Below are positions 21,375-32,538 of a DNA stretch of 64,000 bases, one piece after another. The translations under genes and the position numbers were made by a program. Source of the DNA: Pseudovirgaria hyperparasitica (Eukaryota; Ascomycota; Dothideomycetes; Acrospermales; Acrospermaceae). Each line of letters begins with the position of its first letter. Position 1 is the stretch's first letter. The notes below the pieces were generated by a model. That model searched no databases, was not told where the DNA came from, and was given only the letters and a program-made list of their open reading frames with translations. The stretch lies in the NCBI RefSeq assembly GCF_010093815.1, contig NW_022985552.1, forward strand, positions 1,027,736-1,091,735, written 5' to 3'.

Positions 21375-23844
21375 GAACACTTGGTTAGTTGTCTTGACAT
21401 CAACATACGCCCCGAGCATGCAACGCACGTCCTCCAGTGTTCAACCCAAAGCTACGTTATATTAGCAGCACTTAGATCGGCAAAAGGCTAGGTATAAATA
21501 CTTGAGGGTATCCACAGAATGATGAATATATGGCTTCAGCCCCACAAGGTTTGCTTGAATCCAAAGAACGAGTCGACTTCAATTAGGACTAGTCGCCATC
21601 AGTCGCACCAGCAGGCCCATGGTAATCTGCGCAAATGATACAATTGGTTCCAGACGATGTTCCACGAATGCACAACCAGAATGCATCGAGTGATATGTTC
21701 CGAGATGGACAACTGAATTCATTCTCCAATGAGATCACAGCTTTCTGTGCGGTAAAGGTAAATCGACGGGTTGGATCTAGGGCTATTATTCTGAGTCTTG
21801 AGCCTATCAGCCACGAACAGCTAGAAATCGGCCTCTGCCAGGTAGTAGCTGGTATTCCGAGATCAACAGTCATGAACATCTACAAGAGACTCAGTTTCCA
21901 TCCCTTGGACGCATTCTTAGCCGCGAGTCAATGAAACAAGCTTGCGGCAGATGTTCTAACTAGTGAGGCCAGGATTAAGTACTGTTTGTAACTTTATATA
22001 CGATAAATCCTACCAAATGACTTTATAGTACATGGTTATAATTCGTACCTAGTCGTCCGGAAGCTATCTTCAAGATTACATGTGAGATTTAGCTGATGAG
22101 AACAGTCTTATTGTGGTTCGAGTTGGCAAGTAGCATTCATTTAAATGGCTCAAAAGCATACTTAGTGTGTATTAGAGTTTGGAGATGCAGCTTGTCCAGC
22201 CGATGAGGCACTCCTTGCTCATGACGAGCTGAAGCATAGTACAATGTGATAAGGAAATCCTATCGTATATTTAGAAATATCTCGACTGAGAATTTAGCGT
22301 CGTGTAAATCACAATATGAGTCGTGTCCTTGGAGCTGGACGTAATGAATTTGAGTGAATCCTACTTAAATTCCTTTCCCATTGTCGGTTGTTGGATACTA
22401 CGGAGCCATCCACGCTGAAGTTTTGATCACCAGCGTACAAGCAAACACCCGGTCCATTACCTACCTACTTAGCTCGTAAGTCTGAAGTGATTTCTTATTC
22501 CGTTCCATCAAGTCCAAACTAAATTCAGAGTACGTACAAGGGCTACGCCCACAAACCTTCCGCTACCACAACCACGCTGGTGCCGACGAACTATTTCCCC
22601 CACACTGACATTTACAGTGACAACTACAAGTACACATATCACTTCGACAGTTAATATCGTCGGGTGTTTCGTCGCGGGTCCGGCTTCTGCTCGATGACGT
22701 CCGCACAATCCTAGGCCGAGATCACTTGCAGCTGTTGCTCATCAGAGCAAAAATAATGCCGACATCATGCGGTGCCTGCACGTATCCAGCGTGATTCTAG
22801 ATTGCATGGCATCACGAGTTGTGTTCTGCTGCCGCAGGTCAGGCATGCGTGAGTGTCAACTGGATGCTCTATACTGGCAACACCATGATATATCGTGAGG
22901 CTTTTCTTCGCCTTCATCCCGCTTGTTCATACCCATTGCGGACGCTAGAGACTAATGATCTAACCCCAGGATGGCACCAACCTGGTACTCCGTGGACGTT
23001 AATGCCGCCGTAAATTCCCCTTTCGGCCGACCGAGTTTATGTGGCTTATCTTTTCACTACTTATCATTCGCAGCTCTCGGCGTTTACGTATCCAGCATTT
23101 AATAGTCTGCCTTGAACGGGTGGACTTGCATCTCATAAAGGACCCTTTCGTTGATGATCGGGCTGACTTTTAGCTCGATAAGCCCATTTTACTCACCTCT
23201 ATAATTATGAATAGTAGCTCTATCCTACCAGAATACTAAGATACAAATATTCTTATATATGTTCTACTCCCTGTAAGTTCTAGTGAATTATATGATTAGT
23301 GAGGCCCTCGCCCAAAAGCGAGCGATCCACAACTTTTGCAGATCCTTGTTGATGGCGAATTAAGATCGTTAAGTGACTGGCCTAGTGACGAGACATGAGT
23401 TGAGATTATCAGCGTTAGGTCAACCTCAATCGTAGCTGTGCATCAAGCTATACTACTAATTGTGAATCCCTGTTTCCCTATAGGGCTCGCTTTCGAAACG
23501 CGAATACGAAGCCAAACAGTTGCCTCATATCAAGACCGCGCTACTTTCAAGTCAAATAGCCGTCATTTCGCTTATCATGTTTTAGCATGATAGATAAGAT
23601 AGATTTTAAGAACTTCTAAGCGCGTCTAAGACGTATATAGATTTCGTGGAAGAGTTACGTATGTACTTCCATTCAAGTCAATATAAATCAATCCCACTCC
23701 GAGAGTCAATATTCGATTCAAACATATTCATGAAGTTTATAAAGGATTCAGTACTTCAGTTCAACTTAGCTTGAGACTCAGAGTCAAATGAGTGGGGCTG
23801 ATTGATAGAAACTCTGCGCACAGTCCATCTGCAAGTATACAAGA
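21375..23844. other. Intergenic transition zone, no confident gene
   Basis: 2.5 kb with composition drifting from normal to AT-rich, with patches of RIP-like decay (about 21950-22500 and 23200-23800). Two overlapping opposite frames sit at 21589-21934. At 22534-22656 a spliced-looking open stretch (branch AACTAA, acceptor TTCAG, then a reading with LVPTNYFPHTDIYSDNYKYT) may be a gene fragment. None is supported well enough to call a gene. Confidence 0.45.
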
Positions 23845-24165
23845 ATGAAGGCTACCTACCTTGCCCTCAGCTCCCTGTTCCATATAGCACAAGGCCAACT
23901 CGAGGAAGGATACTGGAAAAAAGCAGGTCCCAATGACTGTAAGCCAATAACCAGTAGTGGTATTGGCGTACCCTGACGCGTCTCAGTTCGTGGACCATGC
24001 CCAATGATGAACACGTTGGCCAACCATGGCTTCCTACCTCGAGACGGCCGCAACATCACTGTCGAAAACGCCGTTCATGCCCTGGTATCAGGCCTAAATT
24101 TTGACTCATCGCTGGCTGCGATAATGTGGCAGGAAGCAGTCATTGTGCCGAGTGCAGTACTCAGA
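23845..24165 (+). pseudogene. Truncated heme-thiolate peroxidase (chloroperoxidase/peroxygenase) gene
   Basis: Exon 1 (23845-23938) encodes a signal peptide (MKATYLALSSLFHIAQG) and QLEEGYWKKAGPND. A 48 nt intron with CTGAC branch and CTCAG acceptor follows. Exon 2 from 23987 encodes RGPCPMMNTLANHGFLPRDG, the heme-thiolate signature with the proximal cysteine ligand in PCP, then NITVENAVHALVSGLNFDSS and AAIMWQEAVIV. After about residue 87 the similarity stops and the sequence turns into RIP-type AT-rich DNA. The frame runs on to a stop at 24237 with unrelated residues. The family is usually 230-350 residues and has an acid-base Glu further on, which is missing here. I read it as a gene whose 3' two-thirds were lost when repeats arrived. 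Confidence 0.75.
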
Positions 24166-24542
24166 GGGTGCTATATTATCTACCGAAGGGTCTGTAATAG
24201 AGCAAAGGAGATAGAAATACTCTCAATAAGTCTTTAATTAAGTACTAATACCGTTATACGTGATGATCCTCCTTCCTCTAGCTATAAATAATATAGAAGG
24301 AAGAAGTAATATATACTAAGCTTCTAGCGTTATATGATAAGGCCACGTGACTTAGCTACTTATATAACCTTATATAACTACCTATAGCATCTGCCCTTCC
24401 ACGCTAAATTTCGTCCCGAAATATAAATCCCCCTCCTACCTACTAGTTAGCCGTGTTATAAGTAGTCTATATCGATTCCTTATCCTTGACGAAAGAATTT
24501 CCGTGCTTATTTATATTATTCTATAAGTTCTATTCTAGCGTG

Positions 24543-24744
24543 TGTAATGGATATAACCAAGGTGTTACTACAATAGTAATTAAGATATATTATAATTTAA
24601 CTTAGAGAGAGTAGGGATAAGCTATATAGTTATAGCTTTAAGTATAGTCTTAAGCGAGGTCACGTAATACCCCTATACTAGTCTCTATCTATCCCGGCTC
24701 TATTATATAATACTAGAGATAAGGTAAAGCCGAAGTCTATAATA
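24543..24744 (-). repeat. 3' LTR of element 1 (202 bp)
   Basis: Begins TGTAATGGATATAACC and ends GAAGTCTATAATA on the plus strand. It matches 32337-32538 over its full length, with differences mostly of C/T or G/A type. Confidence 0.85.
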
Positions 24745-25409
24745 TACCCTTATTCTCTAGAATCGTCCTAGGGACCGGCTTAGTATTTTATATAATAATA
24801 ACCGGCTCGGTTAGATCTTAGGTTTATAATCTTTATATCGTACTATATAATAACTATAGGACTATATATTCCTTCTAGTAAGGTGGTAGCTTTTTATAGT
24901 AGTATTCTAGCGGTTACGTAGTAGAGGTAGATTCTTTATACTACGGCGTTATAGGTTATTAGGTCGCACTATAGTAGTATATTATAGTTATATTCTAGTA
25001 GTCACGTAGCGGAGGTAGGTTCCTTATATTATAGCGTTATAGATTATATAATTATAAGGTAGTAGAATCTTATAGTTATATTATAGCGGTTATATAGCGG
25101 AGATAGGCTCCTCGTATTACGGCGTACCGCGTTAGGTTATATAAAGATAGGGTAGCCTACGCACGAACCACGTGTCCCGTTTTATTATTATCTATTTTAG
25201 AACCGGCTACTCTCTAGGCTAGGGGTTATATAGTAGTAGTAGGGTAGCTTACGCACGACCCGCGTTTATTATTATTATCGTCTATTTTAGAACTAGCTCT
25301 ACCCCGGTCTATACGATTTTCCCTAATATAAGTATATAGGTTCTATACCTAGCGACTTTCTTCTTCCTTAACTACCCTTATATCTACTATCTTAATACCG
25401 CGTAGTAGC

Positions 25410-25561
25410 TGTAAGGAGGCGGGCTCCACGTACCAACCAACTACACCAAAAGGACCGAATCTTAAAGCTACTGCTTCAAGGGTGGAGTACACTACTTATA
25501 TACAACTACTATATACATGTAGAATTAACTGGCAGGCCACGTGCTCCTTATGTGCCTAATA
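25410..25561 (-). repeat. Solo LTR of the TRIM family, TSD GTAGC
   Basis: A 152 bp copy of the terminal repeat found at 42738 and 43176, with a 12 bp insertion near its end. It is bounded by perfect 5-bp duplications GTAGC (25405-25409 and 25562-25566), showing a separate insertion inside element 1. Confidence 0.85.
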
Positions 25562-28500
25562 GTAGCTACTATAATATTAGTAAACTTATATACTATCTCG
25601 CAGCTTCTATACTATTATTATAAGCGCTCTAGGCCTAAATAGTTCTATTATAGAAGCCAGCGCCGTCTCGGCGGTGGCTATAGATACTAGAGATTAAGAC
25701 CCTAACGATTATCACGCGCCTAGGCGCTAGAAACTAGCCGATCGTACCGTGAGTAGGTCCTATCTCTATACCGTTCCTTATACTAACTAGATAGACTATT
25801 TCTTCTACCGTACCCTAATAGGCTAAGCCTATTTACTATATAGGGCTATATATTATAGAGGGTAACTCGTTAGAAGATAAGTATACCGAGTCTATGTACT
25901 TTATATATCGTATATATATAAAGGCCCTAGAGAAAACTAGGGTACTTAGGTATATACCATCTCTATACCGTGGCGGCGCCTACTAATCTTAGAGCGTAGC
26001 TATAAGCCTAGCCGCGGTACTAACTATATAAAGTACTATATATCGAAGGGGATCTACTTATAGAATACTAAGGAGCTTACTATATACCTAGCCTTATATA
26101 AGGCGTAGAGTCGTCTTAAAAAGTTTATATATAAGTTAGTTAATAATAACTTTAGCTATATAACGGACCGTAGTAGTCGCGGCCTAGATCTAATAAAGCC
26201 TTTATCTGGTAAGTGGCCGCGTATAAACTCTAAGTTCTACTATCTATATAAGGACTATAAGTCTAACTTAGAGATTATCTATATCGCGCGACGTAACGCT
26301 AGTATCGTTAGTTAGACTTCTATAATACCTTATTATAGCGCTATAACGTCGTTTAAGCTACTATATTACGGTAGTAGTAACCATAGCTAGATTAGTAGCA
26401 TGATTTACTAGATGAATTAGTACGTATTCTATAATAAGGCCTAGATAGATAAGCTACGCACTAGTGTCGGCACCTTATAGATATATAAGCTTTATAAGCC
26501 TAAATACCTATTCTAACACGTGACGTAGGGTACTATATAGTAAGTCGTGTCCGGGTTAGCCTATCTAGCGGAGCTACTATCTTACTACCTTATTACTTAG
26601 GTAGTTATAGAGAATAAGGAGCCCTTATTAGGTAGTAGCCGCTCGCGCTAACTCTAGCCTATAGGCCATAGGGAGTCGCCAACTCGGAGCTCTCGCTATC
26701 GCCCTATTAGGCCCCCCTAGCTCCCTATTGCCGCCCCTCCTTATAAGTTCTTACTATCTTATTATTAGCCCCGGACCCCTCCTTACTACCGTGACCGCTC
26801 CTAGTTCTATAAGTATTATAGCCGGTCCTCTACCCGCTATAATTAGTCTCCCCGCCGTTATAACCGGTTATATAACTATTATAACCGGTCGTACGACTAT
26901 CGCTATCGCTCGGGTAGCCGTTGGCACCGTTCCCGCGAGAATCATTAAGTATTACACCGCTATTAGTTGCCGGCCCGTCTCTACTATAACCCTCCCGCGG
27001 ATAAGTATAACTTACCCTTACTATCTACCTAGATTAATAGCTACTACTATTATTAGAAGACGGTCTAGGGGAGGACTAGGTAACTAACCTTATATTAGGA
27101 TTTACGGATAAGAATAGTACTAGCCCTAGTACTATATAAACCTAGGGTAGAGCTAGGTAAATAACCTTTTTATATCTTAAGGCGGGTGTTAGTTTATTAT
27201 TAGGTTATACTAGGTACTAGCGTTTAGTATTTATTTCTTTCTTTCCTAAAATCTCTACTCTTATATTAGGTTATTGGGGCTACTATAGACCTATAATAGT
27301 AGAGTAATATTACTACTTAGGGATGCGTTAGAGTCGTAGGCCGTTATATAATTAAGCGTCGCCATATCTAGACTCGAACTAGTCTAGCGCCTTAGTATCT
27401 TCTACGTCCTTAAGTAGAATCTATATTAGTTATAACTAACCTTTCTACTTTACGAGTACCTATTACTTATTCCACCCCTATATATTTTTTATATATAGGA
27501 TATCCTTAACCTTATACTCCGCGATATCCTCGTCTACTTTATTAAGCTTAAGCGCCGGGCCTAGGCGGGTATTAAGCTACTCTTAGCTAGATAGAGGGTC
27601 CTCTACGGCGCGCTCGATAAGGCTTATATAGACTATTTTATAAAGGTCTCCGGAGAGGTTAAGGGTTACTATTAAGAGGGTAGATTAGGCTATAACCCGG
27701 TATTTTACCTATAGCTAGTTAAGCTTCTAGCTTAGATAGTTAGTCTTTATATTCCGGAGGGAGAACTATACTATATTACTAACCTTAAAACGCTCGGCCG
27801 GGTGTCGTAACCGGTTTACCAAGTCTTAGAAGCGCTACTCGACCTAGGTAATAGCCGCTTAAGCTAAGGTAGTGCCGTCCTAAAGATATTTAAGGAAATT
27901 CATAGTCTAACCTTTTACTAAGGTCGTAGAGGCGTTAGAGAGTAGCTACTATAGTAATAGTTCGACGTAGTATCCGTTTAGAAGTAAGTTTAGTACTATA
28001 CTAGTTACTAATAAGATATAGTTATTAAGGGCGAGCTAATATACTAGGAGATATTCCGGCTAGTTAGTTTACTTAAAAGTTACTATAATACGTAGTACGG
28101 CCTATACCTTCTAGTTTATATACTTAGTACCGCTATCCGTCTACGGGTAGTAGGCTATAGAGAGATTCTAGTATATATCTATTATAGAGTAGAGGGTTAT
28201 CTAGAACTATCTAAGCTAGTCTAAGCCCCGGTCCGTAATTATTAACTAGGGGAATCTCTAGAAACGCTACCACGTGTCGCGGAACCGCGTAGCGTAGTCC
28301 TTAGCTACTATAGAGGTTATCGCCTCTAGCTAAATAAACTTTAAGAGCCGGTCTATAATAATAAGAAGATATTAGGGCCGGGACGGGTCCGATTAGAGAA
28401 GGTCGGTTATAAAATCTATAGAAATTTAGGACTAGAACTAGTCTAGCGTCGGAAGAGGCTAGAGAAGGCTAGGGGCCTTATATTAGTTTACGTGGGCCCT

Positions 28501-29760
28501 ATAGTAGTTATAGTTTTATATAAACTACTAGATATTAGTCTATATCTACTTCTAGTAGTACTCCCGCTAAATAGCTATATAAGTCTTATTCTTACTAGAA
28601 TAGCCCGCGAGGGGGGAGATATAGAACTTCTAGATAATAGTTATAGTAAGGGGTTTCTACTCGGGTATCTAAATAACTCCCCGCTATATTAGTATTCCGT
28701 ATACCGATATAGCGTAGTCTATAATCTATTTAGTAGTAAGCGCCTCTAGTAGAAAGAGACATGCCTCGTCTACTACGGCTCTATAGCGGGCCTAGTATAC
28801 TAGGACTAACTAAATAGTCTAGTTCTAGAGCTTCTAGAGGTAGAGATTAGTAAAGATACTTTATCCCTAGAGGAGATAGAACTCCCCGGAGCGGGTACTT
28901 ACTAGTACTATTCTAATAGTCTATAGGGTTATAAGCCGTCCCCTTAGAAGGGACTTTTTAGATAAGTTCTAGTTATAGTAGCTTAGGGTATCCGGGCGGG
29001 CCGCCTAGAATCCCGGCCGGTATATAAGATTATAGTTAAATAGTATAAGCTAGTCGGACTATTATTACTACCGTAGGATAAGAAGATAAGACTTAGTAAA
29101 GTACTCGAGGTTTTTATAGTCTATATAGACCGTAAAGGGGTAGTAGACGCTTCGGAGCTTAGGTTCCTACGTCTAGAGATACTAAACTACTATAAGAAGC
29201 TCCTTATTATAGATTATATAGTTCTACTAAGCAGCCGTAAGGGCCGCGGAATAGGAGGCTACCGGGTACTAAATACCCCGAACCTTTTAGGATAGGTATC
29301 TATCTATCGCGTATCTAGAGTAATCTACCTTAACTATTATATCGCGTATCTCGTCCTAGGACTAGAGAATTAGCCTAGTAATAAAAGTATTCTTTAGTAT
29401 ATTAAACGCGCGGTCCTTAGCCGGGCCCTAGTAGAAGGCTATCCTAGTCTTAGTAAGGGCGTAGAGTAGAGCCGCTATAGTAGAGAAGTTAGGGAGGAAG
29501 TTATAGTAGAAGTTTACGAACCTAATAAACCGCTAGACACCCTAGACTATAGTTAGGGGCTTCTAGTCCCGGATAGCGGTAATCTTCTCTAGGTTAGGGC
29601 GGATTAACTCCCTAGTAGTAATAACATAACCTAGGTACCGGATCTCCTTAGTAGTAAAACGGTATTTAGTAAGGTTATAGTAAAGGTCCGCCTTTATAAG
29701 GAGAGATAGAATAGTTTTTATAGCGGCCTAGTAGTCTTCTAACGTGCCCGGGGTATATAT

Positions 29761-29980
29761 AAGGATATTATTAAGATACGCTATATAGGTAACCCTAAGA
29801 ACCCCGCTTAGTACCCTATTAATATAGTACTAGAAGGAGGTAGGGGCGCCGGAGAGACTAAAAGGGAGAACTATCTATTTAAAGAGGCCGAACCGGGTAT
29901 AGAAGGCCGTCTTATATTCGTCCCCGGTGGCGACCTATAGTTTATAAAATACTACCCGGATATCTACCTTACTAAACTAC
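29761..29980 (-). pseudogene. Reverse transcriptase relic of element 1
   Basis: The minus strand reads FSKVDIR, then GDEYKTAFYTRFGLFK, SLSGAPTSF and AYLNNILIYTPGTLED, which is the gypsy RT core. The catalytic YxDD is now YLNN, and stops replace expected Trp and Gln. Confidence 0.8.
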
Positions 29981-32336
29981 GACGTATTACTAATAGTATA
30001 TAGAGTCTTATATATAAGTAGTAGCGGGTATTAGTCCTATTTAGTAATACTATTAAGGGCCCTATAGTTAATATATAGCTACTACTTCCCTCCCGGCTTA
30101 GGGATAAGAAGTACTAGCGCCCCGGCCGCTAAGGAGCTAGCCTATATCTATTCCTTATCTATAAGATCTATAAGCTAGCGGCGGAGCTCTATAAGTTATT
30201 CCCGAGATATAGCGTAGAGGGGTCCCTAGGGGAGGTTTATAGGGGTTCCCGCTAGTATAGACTTAATACGGATATAGTAGTTAGTATTCCCTCTATAGAG
30301 AGGTAGCGCTAACGTCTTTTCCTTATTAAAGAGATCGCGGTAGACGTGTAGTATTAATAGGAGCGGGCGCCTATCCTCTATAAGCTTAGTCGCGTCCTAG
30401 TTAGGTACCGGAGGTAACTAAGGGAGTATAAGTTATAGAAGGCGGGTAACATTATAGATACTAGTAGCGACTACTTACCTACGGCGGTAAGCCGTCTCTA
30501 GACCCCTAAGAATACGGCCCTTCTTAGTAAGGACCCGGATACTTATTAGGCGCCTATAGATATTAATATCCCGGGCTATAAGGCCGTAGGCGTAGTAAAG
30601 TATGATTTCGCCTACGCGTATATCGATAACGGCGCCGGCCTAGTAGAGCCATAGGCTCCTAAGGATAAGGTCCCGGTCTAGCCCGGGTACTATATAGGCG
30701 GTAAGGCGTTATCGCCACCCTACGATATTATACTAGATAGTAACGACTTCCGTAATCTCCGGTTCTAACGCTCCGTTAGCGGCGAGAGCTACTTAATAAT
30801 ATAGAACTAAGATATATAACTTAGCTACGTCCGCCGTAAGAGCCGGGCTAACTACTATAAAATACTTATACTCTATATCTACTAAGGTATCTATATACTT
30901 TCTATTCTAGAGAAATAGCGATATAATAGGTAGGGATCTATCTATAATCTAAGTAGGCGCGCTATCCTCTAGGTCGGAGCCGTTATCTAGATTATCTATA
31001 GCTTCGTTCCTTACTAAATATAGTAACGTCCCCTAATCCGGGCTTTAGTAGAGAGCTATACTTCCCCCGCCTTAGAGTTAGAATTAGTATTATTCTAAGC
31101 TAGGGCCGTAACCTTAAGCACTCGTATATTAATAGCGTTTAGATAGCCCCGGTGTTAGTAGCTAGCCTAGCCGTACCGGGTATATACGCCTACCGTGCGG
31201 TACTTCTAGAATAAGTCCTTTAGAATCTATAAAGGAGTCTCTTTCTTCTTAACTCTATCTCTACCCTTTACTATTAGTAATATAACTCGCTCCTTACCCT
31301 TTATCTTAATAGCCTTAATAGTAACCGCTAATATCATCGTATTACTATTCTTATCCTTACTAGGCCTATTTTAAGGTGCGGCGCTTTACCTAGTACGGAG
31401 CTAGAATAACTCTATATCTATACTAATATCTCTAAGGCGGCCTATAGCGGCCTCGTACTAGTCTAGAAGGCCCTGGTTTAGAGCTACCGCCTAGGTCTCC
31501 TAGTTAAGGCTATCCCGGAGCCGTATAAGCTTCTAGTTATTAGTCTAGTATATTCCTCTAGCCTTCTAGAGGGCGGTATAGAACTATACGAAGTACTCCG
31601 TAAACGGCTCCTTTACCTTTTATATAATTATATTTAACTACTAGAGGGCCCGCTCTTTAGTATATATATCTCCGAACTAGAATTCAAGGTAGTCTAAGAA
31701 CGTATGTAGGTCCTAGTCGCCGTTTAGCCCCCTAGTAGAATATACGGCGCTAACCCCCCTCTATACCTTAGGCGCTAGATTAGCCTAAATAAGAGCTATT
31801 TAGTCCCTATAGATGCCGATAAAGTCGACGTCCCGGGTAATCTTATACTATATTATAATAGACTATATATAGAAGAGAGTCTTAGACCTATTATATAGGT
31901 CGCTAAGGGGGAGGGGCTTCCTCTTAGAAGCCTAGTTAAGTATAATATACGGCGTAGAAAGTAGTAAGGCGGGAGCGCGCGTAGGAAAGGCTAGTTTAGG
32001 CCCGTATAGATATTAGAGCACTACTAGAGAGGAGTCGGGCTAGGGTAGAGACGAGTTACTATAAGTTAAGATAGCGGGAGTACGGCTATATAACTCGACC
32101 ATAAGGAGGCGGGCGTTAATACGTTATAGAGCCGTATAGACGCTATATTTAATATTAGATATCCGAGACTCGCTTACCACTTAGACGGCCGTAATAGACT
32201 TATAGATAGACTATATCTTATCCCGAAAGCTAAGGAAGGAGTTAGAGAGTTACTATATTAGATTAGAGTCTTACGGGTTAAGACTATCTTATACTATAAG
32301 GCTACGTATAGAAAGAGATAATTAAAGTTAAATTAA

Positions 32337-32538
32337 TATAATAGATATAACTAAGGTATTACTATAATAGTAATTAAGATATATTATAATTTAACTTAGA
32401 GAGAGTAGGGATAAGCCGTATAGTTATAGCTTTAAGTATAGTCTTAAGCGAGGTTATATAATACCTCTATACTAGTCTCTATCCGTCCCGGCTCCGTTAT
32501 ATAATACTAGAGACAAGGTAAAGCCGAAGTCTATAATA
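32337..32538 (-). repeat. 5' LTR of element 1 (202 bp)
   Basis: A full-length match to 24543-24744. Its first bases are TATAATAG where the partner has TGTAATGG, a RIP-type change of the terminal TG. Confidence 0.85.

Larger units (their letters stand above)
24543..32538 (-). mobile_element. Ty3/gypsy LTR retrotransposon, RIP-inactivated (element 1)
   Basis: Direct 202 bp terminal repeats at both ends flank about 7.6 kb. Minus-strand coding is shown by a reverse-transcriptase relic at 29761-29980. The 5-bp flanks are GCGTG on the left and GTATA on the right, which differ only by C-to-T and G-to-A, so they can be a RIP-altered target duplication. A purine-rich stretch next to the left repeat fits a polypurine tract for minus orientation. 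A solo LTR of another family is nested at 25410-25561. Confidence 0.8.

Noticed and set aside
21589-21934. Two overlapping frames of 96-99 codons on opposite strands
   Set aside because: Neither has a recognisable domain. The minus-strand one is cysteine-containing but lacks a signal peptide, so no choice between them is justified.
26728-27087. A 119-codon Ile/Thr-rich frame inside element 1
   Set aside because: It is antisense to the element, composed of few residue types, and explained by CG-preserving, TA-rich RIP sequence.
28492-28692. A 66-codon frame inside element 1
   Set aside because: A chance open stretch in RIP-altered DNA without transposon motifs.
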